A DNA stretch of 64,000 bases from Bombyx mori (Eukaryota; Arthropoda; Insecta; Lepidoptera; Bombycidae), in contig NC_085133.1 of the NCBI RefSeq assembly GCF_030269925.1, forward strand, positions 6,468,001 to 6,532,000. Reading direction: 5' to 3'. This document shows, one piece after another, positions 54,536-64,000 of this stretch (within the stretch, counting starts at the first letter, position 1; the number at the start of each line of letters is the position of its first letter). The notes below the pieces were generated by a model that was given only the letters and a program-made list of their open reading frames with translations, was not told where the DNA came from and ran no database searches. A program made the position numbers and the translations under genes.

Positions 54536-54877
54536 GGAACGAAGTTCCTTATGGGAAGATGCGGACGGGTACCCTAGCCGGGAAAAAACGTCCGTAACGT
54601 AAGATTTTTATTAGTAATGCACACAGTGTACGACTTAACTTTGAAATGACTTACAAAAAATAACATTTTTTATCGTTTATTGACCACGACATCAGATGGA
54701 TCAAGGATTATGGAAACAACCGTGAATGCAGTGTACCACAATAAGTTCGCACGTTACCGAATGACCGTGGGTTGTTGCGAAACCTCCAGTTTTATTCTCT
54801 TTATACCTCGAATAGAACTTAAAATTAATGATTTTATAATAAGGAACTTCGTTCCTATCCGGTGTCTCACGACACTA
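54536..54877 (+). mobile_element. unclassified GGAACGAAGTTCC element, copy 3
   Basis: The left end GGAACGAAGTTCCTTATGGG and right inverted counterpart ATAAGGAACTTCGTTCC are intact, followed by the terminal hairpin GGTGTCTCACGACACT (one change). The body matches the complement of the copy at 19250 nearly throughout (GTACCACAATAAGTTCGCAC, CCGAATGACCGTGGGTTGTT). Confidence 0.78.
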
Positions 54878-55018
54878 CATATAGTTTTTTTTATATTCGT
54901 GTTAACGTTAACTTGGTCCACACGTAATAAGCAAGCGATTAGACAGTATTTCTACTATATTACGAACTAGACGTAACCCTCGTACATATATTCTTCTTCT
55001 TCGTCGCTTTCTTCATTA

Positions 55019-55245
55019 CTGAAGGTCGTGTCCATGAAACTTGACCGTGGCCTGTCCCGTGAGCTGTTTCCATCTCGTCCGGTCCTCAGCTTCTCGAATG
55101 GCGGTTGCGACTGGCAACCCAGTTAGAGCGGTTATTTGATCACACCAACGGCTAGGTAATCGGCCGCGGGGTCTCTTTCCTTCTGCTTTGCCCGTCACAA
55201 TCACTTTGTCCAAGTTATCTGACTGTCGGCGGGCAATATGACCGA
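55019..55245 (-). pseudogene. LINE ORF2 C-terminal remnant (GKAEGKRPRGR type)
   Basis: GHIARRQSDNLDKVIVTGKA, EGKRPRGRLPSRWCDQITAL, REAEDRTRWKQLTGQATVKF, ending HDLQ and a stop at 55016-55018. The open frame continues upstream only by chance into AT-rich DNA (about 55250). It is the same lineage as 36225 and 39683. Confidence 0.76.
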
Positions 55246-55379
55246 TATATATAAATAAAGTATAAATAATATATATAAAGTATGTATAAAGGTTTGTACT
55301 CATATCGCTTAATTCGAATACACCGGGCCCTTTATCGTTTAGGCGATAGCGATTAAAAAAATAATAAGAATCTTTACAA

Positions 55380-55625
55380 TCTATATATATAAAAATGAAT
55401 TGCTGTTCGTTAGTCTCGCTAAAACTCGAGAACGGCTGGACCGATTTGACTAATTTTGATCTTGAATTATTCGTGGAAGTCCAGGGAAGGTTTAAAAGGT
55501 TAGATAGATATGAAAATGCTCGGAATTATATAAAAAGAAACAATTTTGTTTTTCCTTTGATGTGTCCGCTTGATGTGTCTTTTATTTATCGATTAAGGCA
55601 CTACGAAGTCTGCCGGGTCAGCTAG
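55380..55625 (+). mobile_element. non-autonomous Helitron, family A, short form
   Basis: TC-TATATATATAAAAATG start and CTGCCGGGTCAG-CTAG end, then T. About 45 bp of the TCCGTCCGAC...AAAGTT region are missing. Confidence 0.77.
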
Positions 55626-57165
55626 TCATCAATAATTTTTAAGTATGGAAATAATCAATATTTCAATATAAATATTTTCTCAGGGCAAGTAATGTGCTTG
55701 CTCCCTTTGCTGTCCAAGACACTGCATTAAACTATCAACATATATGTATTATGATTGCTTTGCGGGGGATTATACGAAACGTATGCGAGAGTGGCCATTA
55801 AACTAAATTAAAAGTGTTTTTAATCAAACTCTTATTATCCTCAATAATGTAGGCTACGAAACGATGCATTAATCAATAGGCTTGCAAAAATCGCATTGGA
55901 CACGTAATTACAGTAATGAAATCGGACCTTGGGGGCCATAAAATGGTACAAAAAACCAAGTCATGCGATGTAGCGTGCTATCGGGCAACAGTAGCCTATG
56001 AGCTGCCGAGTGTGCGGGGAGCCCTTCGTGTTCATTAATTTTAAAATACACGTCTGCGTGCAGCCTTATTTATTTACGTTTGTTTCGGTTTAATGTGTCG
56101 TTTATTCGTAAAGAGCTGAAGTTTATGCAAATGTAATTTTGTGGTTTTTTTTTGTGTGTGTGATCATATAAGATTTTCAGGCTTAATTCGACCGCTTGTT
56201 TTAGTGTCTACATAAACATATGTATTTAAAAAGAAATGGCATAATAATTTAAAGTTTAAAAATAAATGTAATGTTAGTAAAATATAAAAATCTATTTTCA
56301 GTTTTTTTTCATGACTACGCTACCTTTTCATCTATTGGCTGTTTGGTAGATTACTTTGAGAGATGAGAGAAGCTATTAAATTTTATTCATGATTGTAGTG
56401 TTGCTTGAAGTATCTCTTCAAGATTTTAGTAGTTGCAGAAACATTGAGATTACTTTTTGGAATATGCATCTCACTTCAATCTATATTAACGTTAACGTTC
56501 CGATCTGCTGTATGGTTGAGACGTCTCTCTTTTCACATACCATCATCAACCCTGTTCAGTCAAGTCCTCAAAATAACAATCTATAGGTGAAAATAATTCT
56601 AAAAGGCTATGAGGTATTTTGTTTCAAGTACCCGTAATGTGCTTTCATTAAGCTTCATTAAAGCTCGTTGCGGTGGTTGGACACAATCAGGCGTAAACTT
56701 ACCGGATTGTGGTCTCATATTAATTTGATTAAAATTTTCTGACTTGTTTGCTTATCTATCTTGTAAGTAATAACATAGCTAGTTCTTCTTCTAGTACATA
56801 TAAAGAAATACGAATAGATTAAAAAAAATGATAATGTATGATCGTATAGACATTTTGGTGTATAAAGTCATGCTAATTTCGACACAGTTAGTGGAACCGG
56901 CGATATAACGGCTTCCATTTAAAAAAACTTAGGCCTTCTGATTGAAAAGACTCAAATAGTGAAATAAAAAGGTCTGGCATAAAATTATATAATATTATAT
57001 AAGACTTGAAAAGTATTGGGATTCCGTAGCTAAAAATAAAATTTTGTAAAATGCTCTAACAACACGACTTCTTAAGAAGTACTTGTAGTTACGTGTAATA
57101 ATATATGTAATATTTAAAAAAATAAAAATAGTTATTCGGGAAATTGCTGAATGTCCTTCAGCAAT
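55626..57165. other. about 1.5 kb without identified elements
   Basis: A small GC-richer patch at 55965-56030 reads MSCRVCGEPFVF in one frame, zinc-finger-like but too short to trust. The two overlapping frames at 56389-56590 are featureless. Confidence 0.4.
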
Positions 57166-57270
57166 TTGCAGATTTGAGAGAATGCAATGTTGCTGACGAG
57201 GATGTCGAAGACAGAGCGAAGTGGAGGAGTAAAGTCAGGAAAGCTGACCCCACCACCATGTGGGATAAAT
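57166..57270 (+). pseudogene. LINE ORF2 last codons (RKADP type)
   Basis: The frame ADLRECNVADEDVEDRAKWR, SKVRKADPTTMWDK, stop, is the end of an RTE-like ORF2 and is followed by GGGGAGAGGGAGAG. The sequence before it has no matching frame. Confidence 0.68.
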
Positions 57271-57274
57271 AGCT

Positions 57275-57960
57275 GGGGAGAGGGAGAGAGTTATTCGGGA
57301 AATTCGGGAAAAGAAACTCGATAGTAATTTTTATAACATGCTCGGTTTTATAACAGAATCCGTTATTTAAAAAAAAAGCCTTTTAGATCGTTTTTTTTTT
57401 TTTTCGTATTGAACAAATCAGTGTAGGAATTCGTTTAAAATGTGAATAGTAACATTATATATTATCAAAGAGCGTCAGTTCGGAAACGTGGCACCTGTTG
57501 ATGTGTTTACTGAGAAAACACGGGACTGTTTGTTTAGCTGCTGTCAAGGTATAAGCGATCGCGGACAATTAAGTCACCATCACTATATCTTTAGTTTTGG
57601 TCTAAAAACTTTTATCATCGTATTGAAGAGAAAAAAATCATAATTTTATTTATTTAAAAATAATTTGGAAGACTATGATTTGTTTTGGAATCGATAAACA
57701 CACGTATAACAAAACGTATTACTTTGGCTTTTCTTTAAATAATAATAGTACATTGTGCACCAAGGGAGAAAAGTAGGACATTTCCTCCCGCGTGTAAAAA
57801 AAACAATTTAACTGTTTTTTAATTTTTAAATAAACTACTACTAATTGAATAAGAACTGTCTGATGAACTTATCTTTGTTTAATACTTCACTATTAAATTT
57901 TATTGCCTTTTGTTTATTTCACTTTTACACTAAACACAATATTGCAAATTACCCGAGCAC
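57275..57960. other. AT-rich stretch before a candidate exon
   Basis: No repeat is recognised. A-runs at 57368 and T-runs at 57391 are the only simple sequences. Confidence 0.4.
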
Positions 57961-57963
57961 AAC

Positions 57964-57980
57964 AATGGCGGAGAATTTTA
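57964..57980 (+). CDS. candidate short first coding exon (MAENF...)
   Basis: ACAACAATGGCGGAGAATTTTAG is followed directly by the donor GTACGTGAG. The start context is strong and a CGCGCATGCGCA palindrome (58008-58019), the NRF-1/Ewg-type site, lies 28 bases further. No downstream exon could be joined, so this is a guess from local signals only. Confidence 0.22.
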
Positions 57981-58099
57981 GGTACGTGAGAGCAGACGTA
58001 GACACTAACGCGCATGCGCACTTGTCAGTACCCAGGGAGGAAAAGTTACACTTTCTTCCCTGTACAGCGGGACGAAAACCGAACTTTCGGCGTAGGTAG

Positions 58100-58423
58100 G
58101 AGAAAAAAAATTTAGATCACTGTCATCGAACTGACCAATGAAAATAAATTATCATATCAGTTTTATCTGTATACTTTAACTCATAATAACGCTTATGACT
58201 TGTACCGCAAAGGATTCGTGTTGTAAATATAGGACCGTGAAGGGTTAAATTTGTCCACTAATAGCGGTCTCCTAATGAAATGCTAGTTCTGCTTCACCGA
58301 GAAAACTGTTATACGACCAATCCTTTAAATTTCTTTGGAACATAAATTAAATTGTTGTAATTTATTTATTTTATTCTTTGGGAGTTGCGTTGGAATCGTC
58401 ATATATTGCACATTTATTCGTTG
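58100..58423. other. no recognisable feature
   Basis: AT-rich; nothing recognised. Confidence 0.5.
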
Positions 58424-58660
58424 CTAGCTGTACCCATCCGCTTCGCTGGGCATTTAAAATTAACATTATTATTTCTTACCCCCACAAAGATTCTCATCAT
58501 TAACGACACCGCAACTGGTGTAGGGAGTTCAACACTCATATAAATATTAGCCTATCCATTAAGTACATGTATTTTCTACATGGACACCAAGTTTCAAATC
58601 AATCGGATGCATGGTTCAGTAGTTATTACGGAACATCCGTAAAAACCACTGTAGATATAT
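58424..58660 (-). mobile_element. non-autonomous Helitron, family E
   Basis: On the minus strand it runs from a TA-rich start with CTACAGTGGTTTTTACGGAT to CCCAGCGAAGCGGATGGGTA, CAG, CTAG. It matches the copy at 61354. The next element starts within 10 bp. Confidence 0.68.
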
Positions 58661-58666
58661 AAATGA

Positions 58667-58889
58667 CTAGCGACCCGCCCTCGCTTCGCTTCGGAAACAT
58701 TAAAACACACACGAAACCAAAAAAATAAAATAAAAAAAATTTAAAAAAAAGTAGCCTATGTTCATTAGGGACAATGTCGGCTTCTAATGGAAAAAGAATT
58801 TTTCAAATCGGTCCAGTAGTTTCCGAGCCTATTCGAAACAAACAAACGAACAAATCTTTCCTCTTTATAATATTAGTATAGAGTATAGA
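58667..58889 (-). mobile_element. non-autonomous Helitron, family F
   Basis: On the plus strand it begins CTAGCGACCCGCCCTCGCTTC and ends TATAATATTAGTATAGAGTATAGA (TC start on the other strand). Internal text GGTCCAGTAGTTTCCGAGCC is frequent in lepidopteran Helitrons. Confidence 0.68.
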
Positions 58890-60032
58890 TAAATAGTACA
58901 TTAAAATACTATGTTCCCTTAGCCTTCCATATATTCCATATATTAAGTCTATACAATATAAAAAGAAAAAATATATATTGAATACATAAATATGTAATAG
59001 TGATAAAACTGTTTACCGCTTATGTATTCCACATGTAAGTATCTAATTTCGAAAAATCATTAATGCATTATCCCATAACACTTTTACGAGTGTATAATCT
59101 CAATATAAATAAACAGTTCGTAATTGAACTAAATGTGTTTCTGGATAAAAAACAAAAATATTAATCCACCTTGCGTGACAGTCATGTTAACGTTTTTATT
59201 GCTGGCAATAAAAATGCAGCAATGTGAATATTTCGTAAAAATTTAGATATATTATACGATTTGAATCAGCAACTTATGTATGCAACAGGGAACATTATCA
59301 GACTCAATTATTAGCAAAAATTACTGTTTTCCAATTTTGACTGCACTAGAACGACTTCACGGTCTGCCAGATCTTAATTGGTCATAGGAGCCCACGGACA
59401 TCACCGCGTGAATGTCGCCCACCTTGAGATTGAAGGTTGAAGTATCTGAGCGACTTTTTTCCTTCTTTCGTTCATGTTGTAGCTGTACGAAAATTAGCAA
59501 AATAATAATTAAAAAAATAGTATCTGCCTAAGGATTAGATCACGATACATCTTTGATTTAACCACTGCAAATTTGTGATTATAATATTAACGAAGTGAAC
59601 CTATTTGTATTCTGTATCACACAGTCTGTCTGAAACTACTGAACTGTAACCGACGTAACTGTTTTTTTTAAAAATCTCATTAAATCGCTCTCTTCTTCAT
59701 ATTACACCAAACGACAACAATAAAAAAAATGTAATTTCGAGAAAATAGGAACTGAATCACGTTTATGCATTATCATAAAAGTTTTTAAATATCATTATCA
59801 CTGTCTGTCTCATTTATTGAGTCACTTAAAAACGTGAGCCAATTCCGGTAATTGACTTCAGAAAAAACTCGAACGTTGCCCGATAATAATGTGGTTTTTA
59901 AAAACTATGCATGTATATGTTGATCCGAGCATTGATATCGATAATTAATTCCTAATGTAATTTGAATTTGAAAATAGTAGTCGTTCTGACATTTCTTCTA
60001 TATTACGTTTGGGTGTCGGCTAATTTTAAATA
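58890..60032. other. about 1.1 kb, unclassified; faint Bm1 remnant
   Basis: At 59345-59445 (minus) CGACTTCACGGTCTGCC, TCATAGGAGCCCACGGACATC and GTCGCCCACCTTGAG resemble an old Bm1 3' end. Otherwise AT-rich. Confidence 0.4.
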
Positions 60033-60458
60033 CTTGAGGTCCCGCAGTAGTCGAAAATCGACTATAATAATTAATTGGAATTGTAAGTTTGTACGCTAAT
60101 AAGATTGTATTTTATACTTCTATAATCACAAATTTTCTCCAAGACTACATTATAAAAAATATTAACAAAGACAAACAATGTTTAATCTATTCTCAATTTG
60201 ACAACAGACGCCAAGAACAAAAGTTTGACAATAAATTGTATGCATGCGTGTGTGCGTCAAATACATGGTATGTAGTGTGTGTAATGTTTTCTTTATTGAT
60301 TTAATGTATTTTTTATGCATTATTTAAAAAAATATTAGCATTGTGCACTTCTTCTCTATATTCTCTATAAGTGTGGAAAATTTCATACTTCTCCGTCCGT
60401 GCAATTTTCGTAAAAAGGGATACAAAGTTTTTGCTTCACGTATTAATATATATGTAGA
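60033..60458 (-). mobile_element. non-autonomous Helitron, family B
   Basis: The body is as at 42011. The 3' border reads CTTG instead of CTAG (plus-strand TACTTGAGG) and the stem has a mismatch (GTCGAAAATCGAC), so it is the most worn copy of the four. Confidence 0.76.
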
Positions 60459-60979
60459 AATCGTCATTGTCAAACCAAAATCTGCTTTGGGCACTTTTTG
60501 AGATTTTTATTTTTTGACCTTTTCGTATAGTTCACAGCCATATAAAAAAAAAACTGTATGTGTCTATAATATTTATCTATAGTTTTCATTTGATATAGTT
60601 CTTAAAAATTCATCTTCATATAAAATTTGATATATGAAAATGTTTTTACTCGTTAATTCAAAATAGAGTTTTTGTACATAGCAGATTTTGATTTGACAGC
60701 GACGATACGAGATTTATGAATAATCGATTTTGTGCAAAAGCTATTACTAAAAGCTTACCATAAAATTCCCGTTACCGATTAATAATTCACACCCCTTTGT
60801 TAATCGTTTATTGCTATGAATATAATCGTTTTGTAGATAAATTCGATTTCGTATCCCTAGTTATACTAATGTGTCAAAAGACGTCCATAGTAGCTTCAGA
60901 CATGTGGTCCGTTCAAAACGTTCTAGTGACGTTCTAAGGTGCATTTTTAGTGTTTTTTTATTATTTGTTATTTTTATAG

Positions 60980-61033
60980 GTCAAGAACCTGTACGAGGGC
61001 TGTCCGGTGATCGTAAAGCGGTTGTCTCAATAA
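60980..61033 (+). CDS. candidate terminal coding exon (17 codons)
   Basis: After an acceptor-like TTATTTTTATAG the frame reads VKNLYEGCPVIVKRLSQ and stops at 61031; GC content is well above the surroundings, and an AATAAA occurs at the stop and again near 61185. It could be the last exon of a host gene. Alternatively, TACGAGGGCTGTCCGG is reminiscent of mariner-type ends, which would make it a transposon scrap. Confidence 0.22.
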   Translation, partial: VKNLYEGCPVIVKRLSQ

Positions 61034-61353
61034 AATGCGCGCCCTAGCCTTCAGCCGGGCAGCTTACGAGTCATTCCCGATTTTATAACACCCCGTATAT
61101 CGCGCCGCGCTTGTGTGTGTACAAGCCTGCAATTATTTTGTATATTGCGGTGATAAATACATGGTGTTTTATTTTTGTCTTAAATAAAATGATTAGCTCT
61201 GATTGATGATTCGAAAGGCTCAAGTTATTTGTGTTATTATTACCAGAAACACACGCGTGTGAGATGAGAGCAACTACAACGAGTTTTTACTTTTATTTGA
61301 GAATTTTCAGGCACAAGATAAACAATATTTTCCTTTTACACTCGTATATTGTA

Positions 61354-61560
61354 CTAGCCGTACTCGCCCGCTTCGCTGGGCATTTAAAATTAACTTTATT
61401 ATTAATTGTCATTAGTATTAGGTAGTCCAAAACTCATATAAATATCAGCCTATCCACTAAGTACATGTATTTTCTACATGGATACCAAGTTTCAAGTCAA
61501 TCAGATGCATGGTTCAGTAGTTATAACGGAACATCCGTAAAAACCACTGTAGATTTATAT
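61354..61560 (-). mobile_element. non-autonomous Helitron, family E
   Basis: CTAGCCGTACTCGCCCGCTTC at the left and AAAACCACTGTAGATTTATA at the right; about 30 bp shorter than the copy at 58424. Confidence 0.68.
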
Positions 61561-61919
61561 ACAATTAGCGTAGAATTATAGATTGGGTGGCATATTTTTT
61601 TTGTTAATACATCAGTATATTGCTTCTGACATTTTAATATAAATGCTATTTGTCACAGTGTTTGAATATATTTTTTTACTTTAAATTTTCCGTATGTATG
61701 AATGTGTAAGTTCCGAAAGAATGTGGCAAAGGAAAGTTTCCGAAGTACATTGTGATGCACAACAAAGTCCGATTCACTTCATGACATGACATCATAATGT
61801 AGAAAGCGGGTGCATCTACTCGAAGTTTAAATATACTGCATATTGCATTCGTTCAAACGCGCACAAAACAGAAACATCAACAGCAGGCTTACTGCGTGAC
61901 ATTTAAATTAATTTTCATA
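61561..61919. other. no recognisable feature
   Basis: AT-rich; nothing recognised. Confidence 0.5.
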
Positions 61920-62183
61920 AATAAATAATAATAAATATTTACTAACAATCACGCCGCGTTAACTGGTCCCGTGATAAGTTCGTAAAGAACTTGTGTTACA
62001 GGTACAAGATAACGGAAATAAATGTAAGATTTTTATTATACACAAACATATATTTAATATACATCCATAACCCTGGAAAAGACATTTATATTTAACATAC
62101 AAATATCTTCCCTTGGCGGGATTCGAACCCGCGACCCCCTTGTGTAGTGACCATGTCACTTACCACTACACCAGACGACCGTT
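61920..62183 (-). mobile_element. tRNA-derived SINE (second family)
   Basis: Minus-strand copy with intact head (62100-62183: A box TGGTGTAGTGG, B box GGTTCGAATCC), full body and an AATAAATATT tail at 61920. Confidence 0.86.
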
Positions 62184-62557
62184 AAATACTCCCCAGTTTT
62201 GATATAAAAATTAAAAAATAATTTTATATATGTGTAGTTCGATTGATAACAAACGGAATAAAATATAATGAGAAATGTTGCAATATTTTCCAGAACATAA
62301 AAATAGTGCTGCAATATAAAATTTTGTTGATCACTCTCATTACAATTCAGTGCAACCATTTCGGATTCTAAAGTCAGCATCGAAAGACATTGACATTTAC
62401 TGTTGTACGTAAATTAACGACAAAGAATAATCGCTACAATGTAGTTTAGACTCACCTCATGTCTCGAGCAAGGACTAAATACGAGCAAGAAGTAAATATT
62501 CATTATGTTTAGATGCTGAGCCTAACGGTAATATAGACTATTTTTATTGACACGATT
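62184..62557. other. no recognisable feature
   Basis: AT-rich; the 74-aa frame 62156-62380 overlaps the SINE head and has no motif. Confidence 0.5.
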
Positions 62558-62806
62558 TTTGCACCGCTCGCCACCGGAGTAGAGTTCACACATACTACCT
62601 AGAACCACTGCGTTCATCCACAGCGCGATTCCAGAGATTTTTTTTGCCGCGTACCATCCGGCTTTGGAATGTCCTTCTTAAAACGAGGCTTGTGTTTAAC
62701 GGTAGACAGCGGCTTGACTCTGCCCCTGGCATTGCTGATGCCCATTAGCGACCGTTACCAATCACAATCAGGCCGTGTGCTCATCTTCCTATAAGGACAA
62801 TGAAAA
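62558..62806 (+). pseudogene. LINE 3' end, degraded
   Basis: GCACCGCTCGCCACCGGAGT, CATACTACCTAGAACCACTG, TACCATCCGGCTTTGGAATG, AAAACGAGGCTTGTG, then the tail CGGTAGACAGCGGCTTGACTC. It follows the copy at 13771 but has lost about 50 bp (GAGCTCC...CGCTATGAC). Confidence 0.68.
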
Positions 62807-62956
62807 AAAGCTGAATATATCTATGTGTTAATTATCGTCTTTTTAATGTTTTAAAAGCATTCCACATACAACGTTCCCAAGCTAAGATTATTTTACAAGA
62901 ATTCGATAATAACAGAATGCATTCAGTATTGGCTAGGACTTACGTTTAATAAAGTT

Positions 62957-63155
62957 TTTTGGAAAGTCGAAGTTCCTTACGGCAGGCTTGGAGGAGATAG
63001 GGATTTTGCTGCGCGACCGAACTGAAAAAAATGTGATAGTAAAAACCATAAGAAAAAGTCCGTGGAATACGGCCTTGTTTTCCGCACAGCGATATTTCAC
63101 CGCGCGATTTTTTTTTATATGGCACTTCGTTCCTATCCCACGACACCACACATCT
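62957..63155 (+). repeat. diverged GGAACGAAGTTCC element, copy 4
   Basis: GGAAAGTCGAAGTTCCTTACGG at the left, ACTTCGTTCCTATCCCACGACACCAC at the right. The ends resemble the other three copies; the 150-bp centre (CTGCGCGACCGAACTG) does not. Confidence 0.5.
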
Positions 63156-63663
63156 TTTTAATTTTCAAACTCGTTTATTCTGAGCCTTCTGTGCGAACTT
63201 GAATATTGTGTTAACTCTGTTAAAACAAGTACGTTGACAGTGCAACGGTTAGGGAACTCAATATCTGCGAATATTTAACTTGAACGACACTTACAATTGT
63301 TAGTGTGCCGTTGTCTGCATTGTTAACTTGTTATTTTCATTGTTGTTGCAATTGATAATGTAAGTACTGTATACGCTGCGACCGTGACAGATTTCAACTT
63401 CAGAGACATTTAAACTTAATCAGAATTAACTGGTACTGATGCTGACCTTGTGCGGGGCAATCATTCGTTGCAATTCCAGAATAGCATCACATGTAAAGTC
63501 TGCCTTGACTTCATATGTCAAAGAGAGGGTTTGTGTAGTGAGCTACTAACATATAAGTACCACCGCGCTGCACGTTTCGGTCGGGAAAGGCTCAGGTGAT
63601 TTGTATATAGTTTGAATGGAAGTTTGCCCCGATTATCACGAATGAACCAATTAATCAAATCAT
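63156..63663. other. no recognisable feature
   Basis: No repeat or exon is recognised in this stretch. Confidence 0.5.
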
Positions 63664-63906
63664 TCTGGTAGTAGAACCTCTTGTGAGTCCGCACGGGTAG
63701 GTACCACCATCCCTCCTATTCCTGCCGTGAAGCAGTAATGCGTTTCAGATTAAAGGATGGGGCAGCCGTTGTATCTATACTGAGACCTTAGAACTTATAT
63801 CTCAAGGTGGGTGACGCATTTACGTCGTAGATGTCTATGGGCTCCAGTAACTACTTAACACCAGGTGGGCTGCGAGCTCAACCACCTTTCTAAGCAATAA
63901 AAAAAA
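63664..63906 (+). mobile_element. Bm1 SINE, 5'-truncated
   Basis: CTGGTAGTAGAACCTCTTGTG to TCTAAGCAATAAAAAAAAG; ordinary divergence. Confidence 0.9.
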
Positions 63907-64000
63907 GTCAGATCTTACTACCTAAAGTACCTAGACTCGAAGTTTTAAACACATTTTAAACACAAATTTTAAACACACCTTCTATCAATCGATGTAAATA

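Noticed and set aside
54680..54970. 96-aa reading frame
   Set aside because: It lies within the GGAACGAAGTTCC element copy 3, whose other copies do not keep the frame.

Overview
The window is AT-rich nuclear DNA from a lepidopteran, almost certainly a silkworm (Bombyx). The best evidence is about twenty copies of a SINE whose tRNA-like head, body and 3' end (CCCATCTAAGCAATAAAA) match the Bombyx Bm1 SINE as I remember it. Bombyx-type Helitrons, MITEs and decayed LINE 3' ends are also dense. There is no bacterial or organellar content. Most of the sequence is intergenic or intronic DNA filled with transposable elements. The species call and all family names come from reading and memory; no database was searched.

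Layout. 1-3302: part of a BEL/Pao LTR retrotransposon on the minus strand; gag-protease is open, and one frame break separates it from the reverse transcriptase, which runs off the left edge. 3.3-44 kb: a mosaic of Bm1 SINEs, a second tRNA-derived SINE, non-autonomous Helitrons, several MITEs (one with perfect 36-bp inverted repeats and a TA duplication, one 100-bp hAT-type with an 8-bp duplication), and 5'-truncated LINE ends from at least four lineages. 44189-44515: the most convincing host exon, a 5'UTR plus first coding exon (52 codons, rich in Pro/Ala/His) with good splice sites and an in-frame upstream stop. 45692-49446: an apparently complete PIF/Harbinger DNA transposon. 49.7-53.4 kb: the longest stretch with no recognised repeat. 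53.4-64 kb: again a repeat mosaic, with two weak candidate host exons.

The centrepiece is the Harbinger element (3755 bp). It has perfect 16-bp terminal inverted repeats and a TTA target duplication. It carries an uninterrupted 349-aa DDE transposase with D152, D229 and E265. Facing it tail to tail is a Myb/SANT-like DNA-binding gene that reads through as eight exons (310 aa). In studied Harbinger elements the Myb-like protein is known to help the transposase reach the nucleus and the element ends. Here the end motif GTTGCA(G/C)AAA is repeated inside both ends, a plausible binding array. Everything needed for movement therefore seems present, and the element sits just downstream of the first coding exon of the unidentified host gene, probably in its first intron.
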